Below are positions 13,602 through 14,967 of a stretch of 14,967 bases of DNA, piece after piece (the stretch's first letter is position 1; every line of letters starts with the position of its first letter). This stretch comes from Anaerolineae bacterium (GTDB lineage Bacteria > Chloroflexota > Anaerolineae > B4-G1 > DUEL01), in NCBI GenBank assembly GCA_016926575.1, contig JAFGOJ010000338.1, positions 1-14,967 on the forward strand. Direction: 5' to 3'. Position numbers and translations under genes: made by a program. The notes beneath the pieces are model-generated. The model did no database searches. It was not told the origin of the DNA and was given only the letters and a program-made list of their open reading frames with translations.

Positions 13602-13623
13602 GGGGCACGGCGCGCCGTGCCCC
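13602..13623. repeat. 22-bp perfect palindrome after the HlyD-type stop codon
   Basis: GGGGCACGGCG and CGCCGTGCCCC are perfectly complementary with no loop, six bases beyond the stop codon of the minus-strand gene. No T-run follows, so it is probably an extra 3'-end structure ahead of the real terminator at 13520-13576. Its dyad symmetry could also fit a dimeric DNA-binding protein. Confidence 0.5.
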
Positions 13624-13629
13624 ACAGGC

Positions 13630-14874
13630 TCAAGGCAACACGTCGAACTCGGCGTCGGCAGGCATGCCGGGCTTGAGCAGCCCCTCGGGGTTGGGCACCC
13701 GCACCCGCACCGCGTAGAACGTATTCATACGCTCCTCGGCCGTCGCCACGTTGCGCGGCGTGAACTCCGGCTGGTCTCCAATGGTCGTCACCTGCCCCTC
13801 GAAGGTCCGGCCGGGAAAACTGTCGACCGCCACGCCCACGGACTGCCCCAGCCGCACCTGCCCGACGCGGTTCTCCGGCACGTAGACCTCCAACGTCACC
13901 GTGCTCAGGTCGGCCAGCGTGAGGATCGTTGCCGCCGGGGCTGCGATCTCACCAATGCGCAACACCTGTCCCATCACGACGCCATCGATGGGACTGACGA
14001 TGGTGCACTGATCCACCTGCACCTGCAAGACCCGCACCTCGGCCTCGGCATGGCGTACTGCCGCCTGCGCCACCGCTACCTCTTCGGCGGTCGGTCCCGA
14101 CAGCACATCGTCCAACTGTGCCCGCGCCACCGCGACCTCCGCCTCTGCGGCGCGGTAGGCACCCTCTGCCGCGTTGGCCTGAGCGATCAGGCCCAGCGGT
14201 TGGCTGCGGATGCCGAGGAGGTGGGCCAGCAAGCTCCGTGCGGTCTGCTCGTCGGCCTGGGCTGCGGCCAAGGCCTCGCGTGCGGCCAACACCTGGAAGT
14301 CGGCGATCTCGCGCCCCATCGATCCCGCCGCCTGCTGGTCGCGCAGCAGTTCCTGGCGCGCCAGTTCAGCCTCGGCCAACTCGACGCCCTGGGCCGCCAG
14401 GTCCGCCTGCGTGCGCGCCTCGACGACCTGCGCGTCGATCTCCTGCGGGGTGTCGAGCGTGGCGAGGGCGTTCTCCCACGCGGCGCGGGCGCGGTCGCGC
14501 CGCGCCGCGGCGGCGGCCAGGAGGGCCCGCATCGCAGCGACCTCTTCCGCGCGCGGGTCGGCCTGAACCAGCGCCAGGTCAGCCTGGGCCGTGACGAGTG
14601 CGGCTTCGGCCTGCCCCAGTTGCAGCAGCCAGGGCGTCGCGTCGAGCGTCACCAGGGGATCGCCCGCCTGCACGGCCATGCCCGCCGCCACCGGCGCGTT
14701 GAGGATTCGCCCGCCCAACTCGGTCGCCACGCGCATCTCGTCGGTCTGGATTGTTCCGGATGCCATCAGTGGGTCGCCAGCCCCGGCGTGCACGGGCGAG
14801 CTGCACCCACCGGCGAGCAGAATGAGCAACAGGCCCGCCAGCAGCCAAAGAGTCGTTGATGTGTTATCCTTCAT
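13630..14874 (-). CDS. HlyD/MacA-type membrane fusion lipoprotein (efflux adaptor)
   Basis: 414 residues. A lipoprotein signal peptide ends 'LLILLAGGC' with Cys24 as lipid anchor. Residues about 53-78 ('GGRILNAPVAAGMAVQAGDPLVTLD') and about 310-340 ('CTIVSPIDGVVMGQVLRIGEIAAPAATILTL') are the two halves of the lipoyl/barrel-sandwich domain. Between them (about 85-300) lies an Ala/Glu/Gln-rich alpha-helical hairpin coiled coil. A beta-barrel domain follows ('YVPENRVGQVRLGQSVGVAVDSFPGRTFEGQVTTIG'), with a final 'LLKPGMPADAEF'. Adaptors of this type couple an ABC or RND transporter to export across the envelope. No transporter gene is in the window, so the partner may lie beyond position 14967 or elsewhere; on this strand anything upstream of the gene lies there. 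AGGTG five bases before ATG is a modest ribosome binding site. Confidence 0.88.
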   Translation of the reverse strand: MKDNTSTTLWLLAGLLLILLAGGCSSPVHAGAGDPLMASGTIQTDEMRVATELGGRILNAPVAAGMAVQAGDPLVTLDATPWLLQLGQAEAALVTAQADLALVQADPRAEEVAAMRALLAAAAARRDRARAAWENALATLDTPQEIDAQVVEARTQADLAAQGVELAEAELARQELLRDQQAAGSMGREIADFQVLAAREALAAAQADEQTARSLLAHLLGIRSQPLGLIAQANAAEGAYRAAEAEVAVARAQLDDVLSGPTAEEVAVAQAAVRHAEAEVRVLQVQVDQCTIVSPIDGVVMGQVLRIGEIAAPAATILTLADLSTVTLEVYVPENRVGQVRLGQSVGVAVDSFPGRTFEGQVTTIGDQPEFTPRNVATAEERMNTFYAVRVRVPNPEGLLKPGMPADAEFDVLP

Positions 14875-14912
14875 CGTATCACCTATTCCGAAAATAGACC
14901 GTCTCGATGTAG

Positions 14913-14931
14913 GGCGGGTTTCTTACCCGCC
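14913..14931. repeat. Short REP-like hairpin upstream of the HlyD-type gene
   Basis: GGCGGGT and ACCCGCC form a 7-bp stem around TTCTT. Without a T-run it is not a clear terminator. Short 'gcgggtttcttacccgcc' palindromes of this kind resemble dispersed intergenic repeats, but only one copy is in the window. Nothing else is visible in 14885-14967. Confidence 0.4.
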
Positions 14932-14967
14932 GACCAGCGGTTACCAGGACTTTGCAGGGGCTCCGCC

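Noticed and set aside
13469..13633. 55-residue N-terminal extension of the sigma factor
   Set aside because: It would translate the terminator, the palindrome and the promoter. ECF sigma factors normally start just before region 2, as the ATG at 13468 does.

Overview
The window looks like a piece of a GC-rich chromosome from a Chloroflexota bacterium of the Anaerolineae/Caldilineae type. This is an inference from the high GC content, the lipoproteins with long Thr/Pro-rich stalks, and the mix of families (GT39-like 'WWGGWS' membrane proteins, repetitive-beta bactofilin-like membrane proteins, toastrack lipoproteins). It has no phage, CRISPR or rRNA/tRNA signal. Long antisense open frames are common because of the GC content; I regard them as shadows.

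Layout. Positions 1-3547 are read on the + strand: the 3' end of a beta-propeller-like gene, a Thr/Pro-stalk lipoprotein, a TIM-barrel glycoside-hydrolase-like protein with an unrecognised C-terminal domain, and a GT39-like membrane protein. The last has no ordinary start codon covering its first membrane helix and is separated from the previous gene by a single in-frame TAG. Converging on it, positions 3559-8276 form a minus-strand gene set in transcription order: GNAT-like protein, Cache/HAMP membrane sensor without an output domain, PGM1-like ATP-grasp ligase, Npt/MFS-type carrier. A good sigma-70 promoter for this set (8309-8336) overlaps a promoter for the divergent gene at 8384, which encodes a KimA-like APC permease.

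Positions 10274-13468 are a second minus-strand operon: ECF sigma factor, zinc-finger anti-sigma factor (11-nt overlap), toastrack lipoprotein and bactofilin-like membrane protein. It reads as a cell-envelope stress module, with an ECF-type promoter in front of the sigma gene that suggests autoregulation. Upstream lies an HlyD-type membrane fusion lipoprotein (13630-14874, minus) that ends in a strong intrinsic terminator abutting that promoter.

Most notable are two copies of a small non-coding foldback element (84 and 92 bp). They have 12-bp terminal inverted repeats (GTAACTTCTCAA / GTATCTTCTCAA) and 8-bp target duplications (one perfect, one 7/8). Each was inserted into the short gap between a stop codon and the next ribosome binding site of an operon. 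Removing the second copy shows that the anti-sigma gene originally ended four codons later, inside the Shine-Dalgarno of the next gene. The element therefore supplies the present stop codon and puts a 21-bp hairpin in the middle of the operon. A second notable point is that the KimA-like permease lacks two residues (D117 and Y377 of B. subtilis KimA) that I recall as part of the potassium site.
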